Notes: generated by a model from the letters alone, not told the origin. Positions 1 through 7,648 are shown, counted from the first letter of the stretch. The stretch is 16,561 nucleotides of DNA from Mycolicibacterium porcinum (GCA_001942045.1 MSTD01000076.1:1-16561); one strand, 5' to 3'. A program made the numbers and translations.

Positions 1-1
1 C

Positions 2-553
2 AACGGGCTCGTCGCCTCTGCCGAGCCGGGTGTCGTCAAGACCCCGGACGGTTGGACGCTCACCGTCTCCGCGAAAGACGAGAGCCAGTTGCCGGTCGCA
101 CCACTGACCACCGCTGCGTCGTCGCGTGAATACCTGGTGGGCGCCACCTTCACCGGCACCGTCACCGGCGGCGGATCCACCACGCTCAACGGTGGAACGC
201 TGGACACCGGCTACCAGATCGGCTGCGGCATCGAACTCGGACAGGTCCGCCTCATCGGATCGATCGGTCTGAGCACCTCGGGCTCGACCCTGGCCGGCAT
301 CATCCCCACCGGTGTGAGCATGCCGATCTCGGGCACCATCGAGATCCACGCCAAGCCGGGCACCGTCACCAACGTCTCGGTGAACAAGAAGTCGTTCAAG
401 GCCGCGCCGGTGCGCGTCACCGTCAAGGACGTCCACATCAAGATCGACGGCTGCGTCGGCCAGTCCTTCCTGCGGTCGTATGCGACGCTGACCAGTTCCA
501 CCACCGACACCGACGATGTGGTGGCCTACTACGGCGTCACCAAGGCAGTCTGA
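2..553 (+). CDS. MspA-family porin, 5' end outside window
   Basis: This is the 3' part of an outer-membrane porin of the MspA family; about 183 residues are visible, and the gene runs in from before the window. The frame opens with the end of a signal peptide (residues reading LVASAEPG, probable cleavage after ASA), so nearly the whole mature protein is present. Family marks are the GYQIGC segment after the first strands and the C-terminal LRSYATLTSS...VAYYG stretch, matching the LRPFARLIAST...TYGEP end of MspA. It differs from MspA in having two cysteines (GYQIGC and IDGCVGQ), which could form a disulfide, and in lacking an obvious counterpart of the acidic constriction loop (IDDGD in MspA). 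MspA-type porins carry small hydrophilic solutes across the mycomembrane. The TTG at 89 lies inside the gene and is not a real start. The family is clear; the transport role of this paralogue is inferred. Confidence 0.88.
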   Translation, partial: NGLVASAEPGVVKTPDGWTLTVSAKDESQLPVAPLTTAASSREYLVGATFTGTVTGGGSTTLNGGTLDTGYQIGCGIELGQVRLIGSIGLSTSGSTLAGIIPTGVSMPISGTIEIHAKPGTVTNVSVNKKSFKAAPVRVTVKDVHIKIDGCVGQSFLRSYATLTSSTTDTDDVVAYYGVTKAV

Positions 554-584
554 CGGTCTGGACGTGAAAGCGAAACACGAAGGC

Positions 585-1346
585 ATGAGCGAGAACTCGG
601 ACGGCACATTCGCGGTCAAGAACGCGATGGCCACCCTCGCCGCAGCCGGGCTGTTCGCGGTCGGTGCGGCGGTTGCCTGCTCGGCAACCGCCGCTGCCGA
701 CCCGGCACCGCCGGAGGTCCCGGGCGCCCCCGCGGTTCCGGCACCGGCCCCGGCGCCGGAACCGGCTCCTCCGCCAGGACCTGAAGTGCCCCTGATGGGC
801 GCGCCTTTGGGGCCGAGCGGGTTGTCGGTGCTGGGACAGACCGGCACGGACACGGCACCCGGCCGGCTCGGCGTCCCGAACGGGGTCGACATGAGCCCCG
901 GCGCGCTGCTCGGCCAATATGCGGCTCCATCCGCGCCGGGCGGGCCTCCACCGACCGAGGCGCCCAACCTCAGGGCGTTCAACAACGGGCACTTCTTCCC
1001 GCAGAACGAGAAACCGTCGGCACCCGGTCAGGGCACCCAGGTCGGAGTCGAGCCGGGCCAGGAGAACGCCGATATCTCCGGGCTCGACTGGATGCGGCAG
1101 ATGCACACGCTGTACCGCAACGGCAACCTGCGCGGCTCACTGCTCGGCCAGGTACCCAAAGAGCAACTGGGCGAACCACTTCCGGGCACCGCTCCGCCGC
1201 CGGGAACGAACATTCCGTCCGGCCTGGGTGAGAACCTGCCGGACCCGGCAGCGCCACCGGCACCCGGAGTTCCACCGGCACCCGGAGTTCCACCGGCACC
1301 CGGGGTTCCACCGGCACCTCCCATTCCCGCACCGCCCGCTCCGTAG
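585..1346 (+). CDS. Proline-rich exported protein
   Basis: A 253-residue protein encoded 31 bp after the porin and probably co-transcribed with it. From the ATG at 585 it has a short polar start, then a hydrophobic signal segment (MATLAAAGLFAVGAAVAC) ending in ATAAA before DPAPP, so it is probably exported. The mature part is rich in Pro, Ala and Gly, with a more complex middle section (about residues 105-215, including FNNGHFFPQNE and LDWMRQMHTLYRNGNLRGSLLGQ) and a C-terminal run of PPAPGV repeats. AVAC in the signal region is only a weak lipobox, so type I cleavage is more likely. An in-frame GTG at 564 and an ATG at 627 are alternative starts; no strong ribosome site decides. I do not recognise a named family. 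A cell-wall or porin-associated role is a guess from location and composition. Confidence 0.75.
   Translation: MSENSDGTFAVKNAMATLAAAGLFAVGAAVACSATAAADPAPPEVPGAPAVPAPAPAPEPAPPPGPEVPLMGAPLGPSGLSVLGQTGTDTAPGRLGVPNGVDMSPGALLGQYAAPSAPGGPPPTEAPNLRAFNNGHFFPQNEKPSAPGQGTQVGVEPGQENADISGLDWMRQMHTLYRNGNLRGSLLGQVPKEQLGEPLPGTAPPPGTNIPSGLGENLPDPAAPPAPGVPPAPGVPPAPGVPPAPPIPAPPAP
1254..1319 (+). repeat. 18-bp in-frame tandem repeat
   Basis: Three consecutive 18-bp units of the form CCACCGGCACCCGGAGTT, the third with one change, plus a partial fourth. They lie at the 3' end of the proline-rich protein gene and encode PPAPGV units. Being in frame, copy-number changes would lengthen or shorten the proline-rich tail without breaking the gene. 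Confidence 0.92.
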
Positions 1347-1357
1347 CACCGAAGCTT

Positions 1358-1393
1358 TCGGGCAGCGTCCGGCTAAACCCGGACGCTGCCCGA
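1358..1393 (+). terminator. Strong hairpin terminator after the proline-rich gene
   Basis: A perfect 15-bp inverted repeat (TCGGGCAGCGTCCGG and its complement) with a 6-nt loop (CTAAAC), 11 bp after the stop codon at 1346. It is followed by the weakly T-rich TTTGCTTT. The very stable GC stem with a poor U-tail is the usual form of mycobacterial intrinsic terminators. It probably ends the porin/proline-rich transcript. Confidence 0.82.
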
Positions 1394-1492
1394 TTTGCTT
1401 TGCTCGGCGCCCCCATCCGGTCAGCCACAAGTAGCCTGACACTAGTTGGACGAAGTTTGGTAACTTTCTGTTCATCTCCTGTACATCGGGCA

Positions 1493-1498
1493 TACACT
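1493..1498 (+). promoter_or_regulatory. Possible SigA -10 element for the small secreted pair
   Basis: TACACT fits the mycobacterial -10 pattern TAnnnT and sits in the most AT-rich part of the gap between the terminator and the ATG at 1566. It would give a leader of about 60 nt. No good -35 is seen at 17-18 bp. An alternative pairing is TGTACA (1480-1485) with TAATTA further downstream. This is a pattern match only. Confidence 0.3.
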
Positions 1499-1565
1499 GG
1501 CTAATTAACGGTCGGGGCCGCAGGTGAGAGCGACAGCATGAGATCCGGCCGCCAGGAGGGTCGGG

Positions 1566-1883
1566 ATGCTGCTCCATGCTCGATGTACGAAAATCGCCGG
1601 AATCGCCGCGCTCACATCGGCCGTTGCGATCGGGGGCGCGCCATTTGCCACGGCCGAACCGACTGGAGGCAGCGGGCAACGGGCCGACGAGATCATCTCA
1701 GCCCTGAGCGCCGAAGGTTACGAGGTGGCGATCAACTGGATCGGCGGCACCAGCACGCTGCCGCTGGACCGCTGCCGGGTCAATTCAATCCACAACCCCA
1801 ATCGTGGAGTTCCGGCCCTGCCGAAATCCTCGGTGACGGTGTACGTGGACGTGCAATGCCCCGACGAGTCCGAGACGTCCTGA
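1566..1883 (+). CDS. Small exported protein with two conserved cysteines, copy 1
   Basis: A 105-residue protein with a Sec-type signal peptide (hydrophobic stretch IAGIAALTSAVAIGG, probable cut after FATA before EPT). The mature part of about 75 residues carries GYEVAINWIGG, PLDRC, IHNP and VTVYVDVQCP. The two cysteines (DRC and QCP) are both kept in the next gene and probably form a disulfide. The start is secure: AGGAGGG at 1554-1560 lies 5 nt before the ATG. It looks like a small secreted protein family common in mycobacteria, but I cannot name the family or a function. It is followed after 75 bp by a paralogue in the same direction. Confidence 0.85.
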   Translation: MLLHARCTKIAGIAALTSAVAIGGAPFATAEPTGGSGQRADEIISALSAEGYEVAINWIGGTSTLPLDRCRVNSIHNPNRGVPALPKSSVTVYVDVQCPDESETS

Positions 1884-1958
1884 ATTCTGCTCCGCCTCCC
1901 CCAGGCTGATCCCACGGAATAGACTGGCAAAGCCGGTCCTGGCCCCGGGAGGATCATC

Positions 1959-2297
1959 ATGGCGCGAGCGTCGAGTTGCGCGAAGGTGTTCGCATCTTGC
2001 GGGGTGCTGTCAGCGGCAATCCTTCTGGCATCGCCCGCCGGCGCAGACCCGACCGCGGGCAGCCGATCGGCAGCTGACACGATCAATGACCTCACCGCCA
2101 AGGGCTACGACGTCCAGATCAACTGGGTCAGCGGCGTCAGCAGCGAACCGCTCACGCGCTGCAAGGCAACAGCAGTTCACAATCCCGACCGGTCACCGGG
2201 CACCGATCCCTCGAATACCACTGTGTACGTGGATGTCTCGTGCCCCAACGAGCCCGATGACACGATCTGGGGCGGCATCGGAATCGGGATCGGTTAG
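1959..2297 (+). CDS. Small exported protein with two conserved cysteines, copy 2
   Basis: A 112-residue paralogue of the preceding gene. Its signal peptide ends at SPAGA before DPTAGS. The shared core is ADTINDLTAKGYDVQINW, PLTRC, VHNPDR and TVYVDVSCP. It differs by a Gly/Ile tail (WGGIGIGIG) that the first copy lacks. GGGAGGA at 1947-1953, 5 nt before the ATG, fixes the start. TAGACT at 1920-1925 could be an internal -10, so the two may be separately transcribed or form one unit. Both cysteines are preserved, arguing for a folded disulfide-bonded domain outside the cell. Function unknown. The gene ends 27 bp before the convergent membrane-protein gene. Confidence 0.85.
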   Translation: MARASSCAKVFASCGVLSAAILLASPAGADPTAGSRSAADTINDLTAKGYDVQINWVSGVSSEPLTRCKATAVHNPDRSPGTDPSNTTVYVDVSCPNEPDDTIWGGIGIGIG

Positions 2298-2324
2298 CAC
2301 CCGGAACGGTCCGGCCGGTCCGCC

Positions 2325-2723
2325 TCAGAACGCGGCACCGTTGGGCGCCGACGTGGTGGCGTAGGGATTCGACATGGTCGTGGTCGGCGGGGTGGTGGTC
2401 TCCACCGAGACTTCCGCTGGTGGTGGCGCACTCGGTATTCCGGTGTCTTCACTGGTGCTCACCGGCGTCCGCGGGATCATGCTGGTGGTGGTTGTCGTCG
2501 ACCGCGCCGACACCGGTTTCGTCGGCGTCACCGGGGTCAGCCGGTCCGGTTGCACCGGAAGCACCGAATGATGCGACGTCGTCAAGATCGCGAGCACCAG
2601 CGCACCGATGGCCACCACACCGCCGATACCGGCGGCCACGATCGCCGCGGTGCTCTCATACCAGGGAGTGCTCGGCGGGCCTTCTTCTGAACCGACCCGG
2701 CGCTCCTGTTCAACTTCCGGCAT
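2325..2723 (-). CDS. Small single-pass membrane protein with Ser/Thr/Pro-rich tail
   Basis: A 132-residue protein with a polar, Glu-rich N-terminus (PEVEQERRVGSEEG), one membrane segment (about residues 27-47, AAIVAAGIGGVVAIGALVLAI) and a long tail rich in Thr, Pro and Ser (runs such as STTTTTS and TTTPPTTT). The layout suggests a cytoplasmic N-terminus and a cell-wall-side tail that might be O-mannosylated. The ATG at 2723 was chosen over the longer frame from 2780 because GGAG lies 4 nt upstream and the longer N-terminus is Arg-rich shadow coding of lspA. The start lies 14 nt inside lspA, so translation is probably coupled. Such short WYxS-TM-Pro/Thr proteins are common in mycobacteria; I know no function. 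Confidence 0.75.
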   Translation of the reverse strand: MPEVEQERRVGSEEGPPSTPWYESTAAIVAAGIGGVVAIGALVLAILTTSHHSVLPVQPDRLTPVTPTKPVSARSTTTTTSMIPRTPVSTSEDTGIPSAPPPAEVSVETTTPPTTTMSNPYATTSAPNGAAF

Positions 2724-3264
2724 GCGGCTCCGCGTTCCGGGCCGCGCCGTTGAACGGAAAACCCGACAGCGACAACGCAATCAACCAGACCACTCCCGCC
2801 AACACGGCGAGATCCGCCACGTTGAACACCGGCATCGGTCCGACGGCCAGAAAGTCGACCACGTGTCCGCGCAACGGGCCGGGCGCCCGGAACAGCCGGT
2901 CGACGAGGTTGCCCGCGGCGCCGCCGAGGATCGTCCCGAGGCCAAGTGCCCACCACGGCGAGCGCACATGCACGCCGATCCAGGCGATGGCCGCGGCCAC
3001 GCAGAAAACGACGAGGGTCAGCATCACGGTACGGTCCGCGGCCATCGACAAGGCCGCACCGGAGTTACGGGTGAGTTCGCAGACCAACCAGTTGCCGAGC
3101 AACGGGACGGTACGTCCGGGCTGGAGCGTGGCCACGGCGAGCGCCTTGGTCCCCATGTCGCACAACAGGACGGACCCGGCCGCCAGCAACACCAGGCGAC
3201 GCCGCGTCGGCCGTACCGACCCGGCGCCCGGGGCGCCAGAAATACCGGCGATGTCGGCCGTCAC
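2710..3264 (-). CDS. lspA: Lipoprotein signal peptidase (LspA, signal peptidase II)
   Basis: An inner-membrane aspartyl protease that removes signal peptides from diacylglyceryl-prolipoproteins. From the GTG at 3264 it is 184 residues with four hydrophobic segments. The family motifs are complete: D36 in the DxxTK element (CDMGTK), the RNSGAAL loop (residues 66-72), GGAAGNLVDR (114-123), and catalytic aspartates D137 in GHVVDF and D151 in FNVADL. A longer frame reaches an ATG at 3342, but its first 26 codons have low third-position GC (AAA, TGT, TCA, AAT, GAT) and look non-coding. GACAAT lies 7-12 nt before the GTG, which would suit a leaderless transcript. It is co-transcribed with the small membrane protein. 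The usual rluD neighbour is absent, so this may be a second copy. Confidence 0.88.
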   Translation of the reverse strand: MTADIAGISGAPGAGSVRPTRRRLVLLAAGSVLLCDMGTKALAVATLQPGRTVPLLGNWLVCELTRNSGAALSMAADRTVMLTLVVFCVAAAIAWIGVHVRSPWWALGLGTILGGAAGNLVDRLFRAPGPLRGHVVDFLAVGPMPVFNVADLAVLAGVVWLIALSLSGFPFNGAARNAEPHAGS

Positions 3265-3383
3265 CGAATCATTGTCCGCTCGCCGAGGTCGGACCGCTGG
3301 GCGACGCGGCTGACGTTTCGATGAACATTTGAGGTCAGCCATGCCCGAGCGGGCCGGCAGGTCGGGCAGCTAGGGTGGCCCTC

Positions 3384-4136
3384 GTGTCCGATTCCGTGTT
3401 GGTCAGCGTCGACGATCACGTCGCAGTCATCACCGTCAACGACCCCGATCGCCGCAATGCGGTGACCTTCGAGATGTCGGCGGCCCTACGTGCCGCGGTC
3501 GAGGCCGCCGAGGCAAACCCCGACGTGCATGCGGTGATCGTCACCGGTGCGGGCAAGGCGTTCTGTGCCGGTGCCGACCTCACCGCGCTCGGCGAAGCCA
3601 CCGAGGACGGCCTCCGCAAGATCTACGACGGGTTCCTCGCGGTCGCACATTGCACGCTCCCGACGATCGCCGCAGTCAACGGTGCGGCCGTCGGCGCGGG
3701 CTTGAACCTGGCGCTGGCCGCCGATGTCCGCATCGCCGGCCCTTCCGCGTTGTTCGACCCACGGTTCCAGAAGCTGGGTATCCACCCCGGCGGCGGCGCC
3801 ACGTGGATGCTGCAGCGAGGTGTCGGCCCACAGGTGGCCAGGGCGGCGCTGTTGTTCGGCATGCGCTTCGACGCCGAATCCGCGGTACGCCACGGGTTGG
3901 CGCTGTCGGTCGACGAGGATCCGGTGGGCGCCGCTCGTCTGCTCGCCGCGGGCCCGGCCGCCGCGCCGCGCGACGTGGTGATCGCCACCAAGGCCTCGAT
4001 GCGGGCCACCGCCAACCCGGGCACGGTCGACATCGACCAGCATGGGACCGCCGTCGACATCGAACTCGGCCCGCAGGCCCGTTCCATCGAATCTCCGGAA
4101 TTCGCAGCGCGTTTGGCCGCCACCAAGCGCAAGTAG
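3384..4136 (+). CDS. Enoyl-CoA hydratase/isomerase-fold protein without the usual catalytic glutamates
   Basis: A crotonase-superfamily protein of about 250 residues. Fold marks are the CoA/oxyanion segments AGADLTAL and [20 protein letters not shown], then [16 protein letters not shown]. By eye against rat mitochondrial hydratase, Glu144 (GGGCE) falls on Asn (GAGLN) and Glu164 (FAQPE) falls on Phe (FDPRF), so classic hydratase chemistry is doubtful. It could be another crotonase-type isomerase, lyase or thioesterase. The likely start is the GTG at 3384 ([11 protein letters not shown]), with TAGGG 8 nt upstream; a GTG at 3375 adds three residues. It is divergent from lspA and converges on bkdC with 3 bp between stops. 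The fold is certain; substrate and activity are not. Confidence 0.85.
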   Translation: MSDSVLVSVDDHVAVITVNDPDRRNAVTFEMSAALRAAVEAAEANPDVHAVIVTGAGKAFCAGADLTALGEATEDGLRKIYDGFLAVAHCTLPTIAAVNGAAVGAGLNLALAADVRIAGPSALFDPRFQKLGIHPGGGATWMLQRGVGPQVARAALLFGMRFDAESAVRHGLALSVDEDPVGAARLLAAGPAAAPRDVVIATKASMRATANPGTVDIDQHGTAVDIELGPQARSIESPEFAARLAATKRK

Positions 4137-4139
4137 CCG

Positions 4140-5318
4140 CTACAGGTCGATCACCGCCAGTTCAGGCGCCTCGATCAGCGAACGCAGGTCACTCAGGAAC
4201 GCGGCGGCCTGTGCACCGTCGACGATGCGATGGTCGAAGGCACAGGTCAATGACATGGTGGGCCGGGCCACGACCGCCCCGTCGAGGACGACCGGGCGCG
4301 GTTTCATCGACCCCATGCCCAGAATTGCCGCCTCCGGGTAGTTGATCACCGGCACACCGTCATCCAGGCCGAGTGCGCCGAAGTTCGACACCGTGAACGT
4401 CGACCCGCTCAACTCGGCCGGGCTGAGTGTTCCGGCACGAGCCTGCTCGATCAGCCGGGCCACCTCTGCGGCCAACGCCCGGGTGGTCTTCGATTGCGCG
4501 TCGCGGATCACCGGGACCAGCAGTCCTCTCGGTGCGGCCACCCCGAATCCCAGGTGTACGGCCGGGTGCCGGTGGATCTGAGGGCCCTCCGAGGTTTCCA
4601 GCCAGGTCGAGTTGAGCATCGGATGCCGACGAAGCGCCAGCACCAGCAACCGAAGGGTCAGCACGAACGGTGTTGCGACGAGTTCGTCGTCCGCGGCCTG
4701 GATGCGGTCCCGCAGCGCCACCAACGACGAGCAGTCCACGTCCACTCGAGCATGGGCATCGGGTATCTCGCTACGCGACAACGACATCCGTCGAGCCATC
4801 GCGGCCTGCACACCACCGACGCCGATGATGTCCGAACTACCCGCGGCGGCCAGCACGTCGTCGCGCGTGACGATACCGTCGGGACCGGACCCCGGCGCCA
4901 CCTTCTGGAGGTCGACGTGCAGGTCGGCAGCAAGCTTTCGGACCGGAGGTTTGGCCCGCGCCCGTTGGCCTGCCGCCCGTCTGCTGACGTCCATGGTGTC
5001 GTCCGCGCCGTAGCCGACCAGTACCGATTTACGGGGATTTGCACCATTTTTCACCGTCGAACTCGGCGCGGCCGCCGGCTCGCTGGTATCGATGCGGACC
5101 AGCAGAGACCCTACGGTCAGCGTATCCCCCGCCTTGCCGCCGAGCTCGAGCACCTGGCCGGCGAACGGGCTGGGGATCTCCACCTCGGCCTTGTTGGTCT
5201 CGACCGTACACAGCGTCTGGTTGAGCTCGACGGTATCGCCCACCGCAACGCTCCAGCTGGTGATCGTGGCGTCCTGCAGTCCCTCGCCGAGATCGGGGAC
5301 CAGGAACTCGCGGTTCAC
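4140..5318 (-). CDS. bkdC: Branched-chain keto-acid dehydrogenase E2, dihydrolipoyl acyltransferase
   Basis: The acyltransferase core of the branched-chain 2-oxoacid dehydrogenase complex, passing acyl groups from E1 to CoA. From the GTG at 5318 it is 392 residues, close to the roughly 393 known for the M. tuberculosis protein. Domains in order: an N-terminal lipoyl domain (1-78) with lipoyl lysine K43 in VETNKAEVE; a short linker; a peripheral subunit-binding domain (about 122-157, [14 protein letters not shown]...GIVTRDDV); and the catalytic domain ending in DHRIVDG, where H363 and D367 form the HxxxD active site. The start overlaps the bkdB stop in GTGA (5315-5318), so translation is coupled. 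The longer frame to 5375 is discarded because its extra residues are Arg-rich and non-homologous. No E3 gene is in the window; E3 is presumably the shared lipoamide dehydrogenase. Confidence 0.95.
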   Translation of the reverse strand: MNREFLVPDLGEGLQDATITSWSVAVGDTVELNQTLCTVETNKAEVEIPSPFAGQVLELGGKAGDTLTVGSLLVRIDTSEPAAAPSSTVKNGANPRKSVLVGYGADDTMDVSRRAAGQRARAKPPVRKLAADLHVDLQKVAPGSGPDGIVTRDDVLAAAGSSDIIGVGGVQAAMARRMSLSRSEIPDAHARVDVDCSSLVALRDRIQAADDELVATPFVLTLRLLVLALRRHPMLNSTWLETSEGPQIHRHPAVHLGFGVAAPRGLLVPVIRDAQSKTTRALAAEVARLIEQARAGTLSPAELSGSTFTVSNFGALGLDDGVPVINYPEAAILGMGSMKPRPVVLDGAVVARPTMSLTCAFDHRIVDGAQAAAFLSDLRSLIEAPELAVIDL

Positions 5319-6373
5319 GGCTGCCCCATCGCACGCTCGACGCAGTCGAGCAAGCGGTCGACGCCGGGCAGCCACACCTTCTCCAGCCGAGCCGGCGGGT
5401 ACGGCGTGTCGAAACCGGTGGCACGCAACACCGGAGCCTCAAGGTCGTAGAAGCATTCCTCGGAGATCCGGGCCGCCAGTTCAGACCCGAAGCCCAGCGT
5501 GCGGGGTCCCTCATGCATGACCACGGCCCGGCCGGTGCGCTGCACCGACGCGGCCACGGTGTCGAAGTCGAGCGGGTTGAGCGAGCGCAGATCGACGACC
5601 TCGAGGCTCCATCCCTGCTCGGCGGCGAGGTCCGCGGCGGCCAGCGCCGTCGCCACCAGTCCGCCATAGGTGAGCACTGTGACGTCGGTTCCGTTGCGCC
5701 GCACCATCGCCCGGCCGATCGGCGGAGCGGGTGCGCTGGTATCGACGAGTTCGCGGGCCCAGTAACGCCGCTTCGGCTCAAGGAAAATCACCGGGTCGGG
5801 GCTGCCGATCGAATAGCGCAGCAACCAGTACGCGTCGGACGGCGTGGACGGTACGACCACCTTGAGCCCCGCGGTGTGCAGCCAGTACGACTCGGTGGAC
5901 TCCGAATGGTGTTCCACCGCACCGATACCGCCGAACGACGGAATTCGCACCGTCACACCGAGATTGATGTCACCGTGGGTGCGCATCCGGTACTTGGCCA
6001 GGTGACTGACGATCTGGTCGAAGGCCGGATAGCTGAACCCGTCGAACTGGATCTCCGGAACCGGGGTGAACCCGCGGATCGCCAGACCGACCGCGACACC
6101 GATGATCGCGGACTCGGCCAACGGGGTGTCGAAACACCGGTCGTCACCGAAGGTCTCGGACAGCCCCTCGGTGACCCGGAAGACCCCGCCGAGGGTGGCG
6201 ACGTCCTCGCCGAACACCAGCACCCGGTCGTCACCGGCCATCGCGTCGTGCAGTGCCTGATTGATGGCCGCCACCATGGTGAGCTCGGTGGCCGGCACGA
6301 CCGGAGCCAGTATCGGTTCCCATGGCTCCGGTGAATCACCCTGAGCGGCAGGACGATCGATGATCTGGGTCAT
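5315..6373 (-). CDS. bkdB: Branched-chain keto-acid dehydrogenase E1 beta subunit
   Basis: The beta subunit of the thiamine-diphosphate decarboxylase that pairs with BkdA. It is 352 residues from the ATG at 6373, close to family length. It has [19 protein letters not shown] (about residues 53-71), whose glutamate contacts the thiamine ring in E1 beta proteins, then [12 protein letters not shown] and [20 protein letters not shown], and a transketolase C-terminal domain with LRSLNPLDF and [24 protein letters not shown] at 6384-6390, 10 nt upstream and inside the end of bkdA, fixes the start; the upstream extension is shadow sequence. It begins 5 nt after the bkdA stop and its stop overlaps the bkdC start. 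Confidence 0.95.
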   Translation of the reverse strand: MTQIIDRPAAQGDSPEPWEPILAPVVPATELTMVAAINQALHDAMAGDDRVLVFGEDVATLGGVFRVTEGLSETFGDDRCFDTPLAESAIIGVAVGLAIRGFTPVPEIQFDGFSYPAFDQIVSHLAKYRMRTHGDINLGVTVRIPSFGGIGAVEHHSESTESYWLHTAGLKVVVPSTPSDAYWLLRYSIGSPDPVIFLEPKRRYWARELVDTSAPAPPIGRAMVRRNGTDVTVLTYGGLVATALAAADLAAEQGWSLEVVDLRSLNPLDFDTVAASVQRTGRAVVMHEGPRTLGFGSELAARISEECFYDLEAPVLRATGFDTPYPPARLEKVWLPGVDRLLDCVERAMGQP

Positions 6374-6378
6374 GAGTC

Positions 6379-7482
6379 TCACGCCTCCTTCGCCAGTTCG
6401 GCCGCTAGCGCTTCGCGTTGGCGGACCAGGTCCGGGGTGATCTCGGCATATACGGTGTCGAACAGTTCGGCCGGATCCGGGTCCGCCGCCCCGACGAGGG
6501 TGTCGCGCAACTCGGTGCACAACCGACGTGACCGGGCGGCGACCCGTTGCTCCAGCCGCTCGTCGAGCACGCCCACGTTTTGGAGATAGGTGCGGTACCG
6601 CGCGATCGGGTCGCGGGCCAGCCACTCGTCGACCTCATCGGCCGACCGGTACCGGGTGGGGTCGTCGGAGGTGGTGTGCGGCCCCATCCGGTAGGTGACG
6701 GCCTCGATCAGGGTGGGGCCGGCGCCCGTGCGGGCGCGTTCGGCAGCCTCGGCCATCACCGCGTAACAAGCCAAGACGTCGTTGCCGTCGACACGGATGC
6801 CCGGCATGCCGTAGCCGATGGCCCGGTGTGCGATCGACGGCCCGGCCTGCTGCCGGCTCACCGGCACCGAGATCGCCCACTGGTTGTTCTGCACGAAGAA
6901 CACGCACGGCGCGCGGAACACCGAGGCCAGGTTCAACGCCTCATGCACATCGCCCTCGCTGGTGGCACCGTCGCCGAGGAACGCGACGGTCACCGAATCC
7001 TCACCGAGGCGCTGCGCGGCCATCGCGGCGCCGACCGTATGCAGCCCGTGGGTACCGATAGGAATCGCGATGGGAGCGACGCAGCGACTGGTGAACTCGC
7101 GACCCCCGTGCCATTGGCCTCGCCACACCGCACCGATCTGACCTGGGCTGATCCCCCGCATCAGGAACGCCCCGATCTCCCGGTACTGGGGGAACAACCA
7201 ATCGGTCTTGCGGAGGCAGGCGGCGGCCCCGACCTGGGCGGCCTCCTGACCGCGGCACGAGGCATACAACGCCAGCTCACCCTGGCGTTGCAGGTTGACG
7301 AACTCGGCGTCCAGATCGCGGGTGACCACCATGGACTCGTAGAGCCAGCCGAGCGTTTCCGGCGGCAGATCGCCGCTGTACCGCGTCTCGTCAGTGGGTG
7401 ACCCGTCGGCGTCGACCAGACGCACCGGATCCAGATCGATGCTCAAATGCACCGGGGCCGGCTCTGCAGCTAACCCAGCCAT
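6379..7482 (-). CDS. bkdA: Branched-chain keto-acid dehydrogenase E1 alpha subunit
   Basis: The alpha subunit of the thiamine-diphosphate-dependent decarboxylase that oxidises the 2-oxoacids of leucine, isoleucine and valine. At 367 residues it matches the M. tuberculosis BkdA length. The thiamine-binding motif GDG...NN spans residues 170-200 (GDGATSEGD through QNN). The conserved loop YRMGPHTTSDDPTRYR (264-279) corresponds to the phosphorylation loop of mitochondrial E1 alpha, with H269 the conserved active-site histidine. AAGGAGG lies 5 nt before the ATG at 7482. This is the first gene of the bkdABC block and is separated by 243 bp from citE, so it may have its own promoter besides read-through from accD1. 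Confidence 0.95.
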   Translation of the reverse strand: MAGLAAEPAPVHLSIDLDPVRLVDADGSPTDETRYSGDLPPETLGWLYESMVVTRDLDAEFVNLQRQGELALYASCRGQEAAQVGAAACLRKTDWLFPQYREIGAFLMRGISPGQIGAVWRGQWHGGREFTSRCVAPIAIPIGTHGLHTVGAAMAAQRLGEDSVTVAFLGDGATSEGDVHEALNLASVFRAPCVFFVQNNQWAISVPVSRQQAGPSIAHRAIGYGMPGIRVDGNDVLACYAVMAEAAERARTGAGPTLIEAVTYRMGPHTTSDDPTRYRSADEVDEWLARDPIARYRTYLQNVGVLDERLEQRVAARSRRLCTELRDTLVGAADPDPAELFDTVYAEITPDLVRQREALAAELAKEA

Positions 7483-7580
7483 ACCGCCTCCTTCTCGGGT
7501 GACGGCATGTCGCGCCGCCAGTCCATGAGGTGCTCAGGGCAGCGGCGGTACGTGCAAAACCCCTGGTGAGAGGCCTCCGG

Positions 7581-7640
7581 CTAGATGCCTGGGTGTGGCG
7601 CTAGCTGGACGATCCGCTCGGCCCGTCGCAGCACTGGGGC
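7581..7640 (-). pseudogene. Remnant of a second citE 3' end
   Basis: Read on the minus strand, this 60-nt stretch encodes APVLRRAERIVQLAPHPGI followed by TAG. The intact citE ends in APVLRRAERIVALAPQS. Over the 45 aligned nucleotides 37 agree, and six of the eight differences fall at synonymous third positions, so both copies look like descendants of working genes rather than a recent duplication. A stop four codons upstream (TAA) ends the similarity, so only the tail survives. It lies 86 bp downstream of the citE stop in the same orientation. It is probably a scar of allele replacement or of deletion between tandem copies. Confidence 0.75.
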
Positions 7641-7648
7641 ATATGGCC

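Noticed and set aside
516..584. Longer start for the proline-rich protein at ATG 516
   Set aside because: Lies inside the porin coding region and adds residues unlike a signal peptide; starts at 564, 585 or 627 are more plausible.
1254..1319. CRISPR-like repeat array
   Set aside because: Units are contiguous without spacers and in frame with a protein; a coding tandem repeat.
2298..2324. GC-rich CCGGCCGG segment as a bidirectional terminator between convergent genes
   Set aside because: Only a 4-bp perfect stem could be formed; no loop or T-run.
2420..3324. Overlapping plus-strand frames opposite lspA and the small membrane protein
   Set aside because: Arg/Pro/Ser-rich shadow translations; lspA motifs on the other strand are unambiguous.
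6374..6625. N-terminal extension of bkdB
   Set aside because: Arg/Gly/Pro-rich, overlaps bkdA, and a strong ribosome site precedes the internal ATG at 6373.
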